From NCBI RefSeq assembly GCF_043290135.1, contig NC_134700.1, positions 241,245,088-241,309,087 of the forward strand: 64,000 bases of DNA. Direction: 5' to 3'. This stretch comes from Rhipicephalus microplus (lineage: Eukaryota > Arthropoda > Arachnida > Ixodida > Ixodidae). Shown in pieces: positions 62,489-64,000 of this stretch. Under the pieces are notes generated by a model, which was not told where the DNA came from, made no database searches, and was given only the letters and a program-made list of their open reading frames with translations. The position numbers and the translations under genes are program-made. Every line of letters starts with the position of its first letter. Position 1 is the first letter of the stretch.

Positions 62489-64000
62489 AGTACTGAAAGA
62501 GACAAAAATCAATAAATAAATACCTGAATATTTCTAGCAACAGAAACGAAACTAAAATAACTCTCAATAAACATTTTTGCAACTCGCGTTACTGAGGAAT
62601 GCACGGGCTTGGTATTATTTCAATGGTAGCGGTGTTAAAGCGTTTTAACGCAGCACCGATATCGAATGCTGAAAGAACTACTTGACACTGCACTAATTTG
62701 TCTGTTGCGTCTTACAAATTACTGTTTAGTATTATTCCCTACCACTTCGCATCTGCATCCGCGAGCAGCTGTTGCAAAAAGCGAAGTAGTGGAAGCAAAG
62801 TGTGGAAGGGTCTCCCGAATTTTCACAGGAAAAACCTTGGGCGCAGCCTGGCTCGAGGACCATCCGAAAAGAAAAATTCTATGATTTATGGATTTCCAAT
62901 ACAACATTCCCCGAACTGTCTCGCCATTTCGCATCTAAAAACTACGTCGAGGCGCGAACGAGGAATCGTGGGAAAGGAAAAAACGCTCTTTAAGAAACAA
63001 GTTGCGCATTGAAAAAGGCAGTGTGGCGCATTAGTCTTACACAAAACGCTAAAAGCGCACAGCGAAATATTCTATGCTGTTTATTCACCAAAAACCGAAT
63101 GGAGCAAAGGGAAACAGAATCGGGCTAATATCATAACTCATCGCCTGGTGAAAAATGAGTAGAATAAAGCAGACGAGGCCGCGGGAAGAAGCGAATAAAT
63201 GGCTGTTCCATCAAAAAGGGCGTGAAGGGAGAACCTGCGAGACGCGGACACCGTACAGCAAACACGATGTCAATACGCGTAGACTCTGAAACACCCGTTT
63301 GTGGGGGTATGCAACACAAACACTTAAGTCCAAAGAAGGTGGGAGTGGCCAACACGTTACCACTGGAGCAGGTTTTATTTTGCACGGCGTACGTTGTTTT
63401 TGAACACCGTATACTTACCGAGGTCAGGGCGCATAAGGGAAGCTCCTGCAGCTTCCGCCAATGCTGAGTGCAGCGTTGTTCGCGCGAATATCTTCACTGG
63501 GCCATGGCCAAGGAAGACGTTTTGCGTGTTTTTTTCTTCTGTATATTATGCCATTGCGTACAAGGCTATAGAGAAGCAAAGAAAAAAATACAGAGCATGA
63601 GTGGAGGTTGAAGTGCCTTGAGCTGGTTGCTAGGTGCGACAACGTATCGTTTGGGAGATTCCAGGACCTTAGCTTGTTGTTTTGGCGCATCACACCCGAG
63701 GCGTGCGGAAAATGCGAGGAAACTTGAATAACGGAAGAAAAAGCAAGTACAAACTAGGCTTTCTTGTTGTGTGAGGCATGAAAATGCAATAGAATCGCGC
63801 ATGGTTCATTTGCATATGAACACATTGCACTTCATTTGCGAGTAGAACCAAGCTCACAATACAATTCTAATAATGTGTGCTTACGTAATTTTTATGATTA
63901 CCCAGACACAGCCACTTATTGCGCATTTTTTTTCTCACTCTCCCTCCGTTTTGTTTGTCTTGCTGAATTTAAATGTGCATGTACACTGGTACCATGAAGG
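62489..64000. other. Stretch without recognisable gene
   Basis: AT-rich DNA with short frames on both strands (such as 62,698-63,012 plus). No motif or repeat I can name. Confidence 0.45.

Overview
The window looks like intergenic nuclear DNA of a hard tick (Ixodidae), probably metastriate. The main evidence is at least ten copies of a roughly 240-bp tRNA-headed SINE that I recognise as Ruka, the SINE described from ixodid ticks. The dense, nested transposon content and long tetranucleotide arrays fit the large repeat-rich genomes of that group. I could not run a database search, so the genus is open. I found no conventional host gene with a recognisable protein family. The DNA is mostly relics of mobile elements in AT-rich sequence.

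Layout. 1-3.4 kb holds three Ruka copies, a second older tRNA-derived SINE and the end of an STR-tailed repeat. 5.7-7.35 kb is a long STR-tailed dispersed element (copy A) with a 150-bp internal tandem repeat, a (TAGA)n array and a terminal hairpin. A second copy (B, 42.2-44.5 kb) carries about 1 kb of extra DNA with a reading frame of 18-residue charged repeats broken by one stop codon. 15.3-15.7 kb has a Penelope-type hammerhead-ribozyme-like remnant between TA arrays, followed by a dispersed repeat seen twice more. 17.5-19.2 kb and 27.6-28.1 kb hold inverted-repeat (foldback) elements. 22.8-24.8 kb holds three Ruka copies. 26.0 kb has the decayed C-terminus of a non-LTR retrotransposon. 31.7-33.6 kb combines a perfect 22-bp palindrome, a degenerate minisatellite, a Ruka copy and a TATA/Inr promoter-like module with a short ORF ending at a splice-donor-like site. 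37-39.3 kb holds STRs, a Ruka copy and a second copy of the palindrome family. 47.5-48 kb and 28.9-29.3 kb are two copies of one repeat in opposite orientation. 50.8-51.2 kb may be a solo LTR.

The only long coding region is a Ty3/Gypsy LTR retrotransposon on the minus strand (56,251-62,484). Its two 407-bp LTRs look identical by eye, it is flanked by 4-bp duplications (ATAT), and its pol frame is intact with all catalytic motifs. Its gag is broken twice, by a TAG codon and by a Ruka SINE with a perfect 14-bp target duplication. The element is therefore young, and the SINE inside it is either younger still or was carried along by mobilisation in trans.

Interactions: pol would supply protease, reverse transcriptase, RNase H and integrase for the LTR element. 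Ruka copies have no coding capacity and depend on a LINE partner, of which only a C-terminal relic is visible here.
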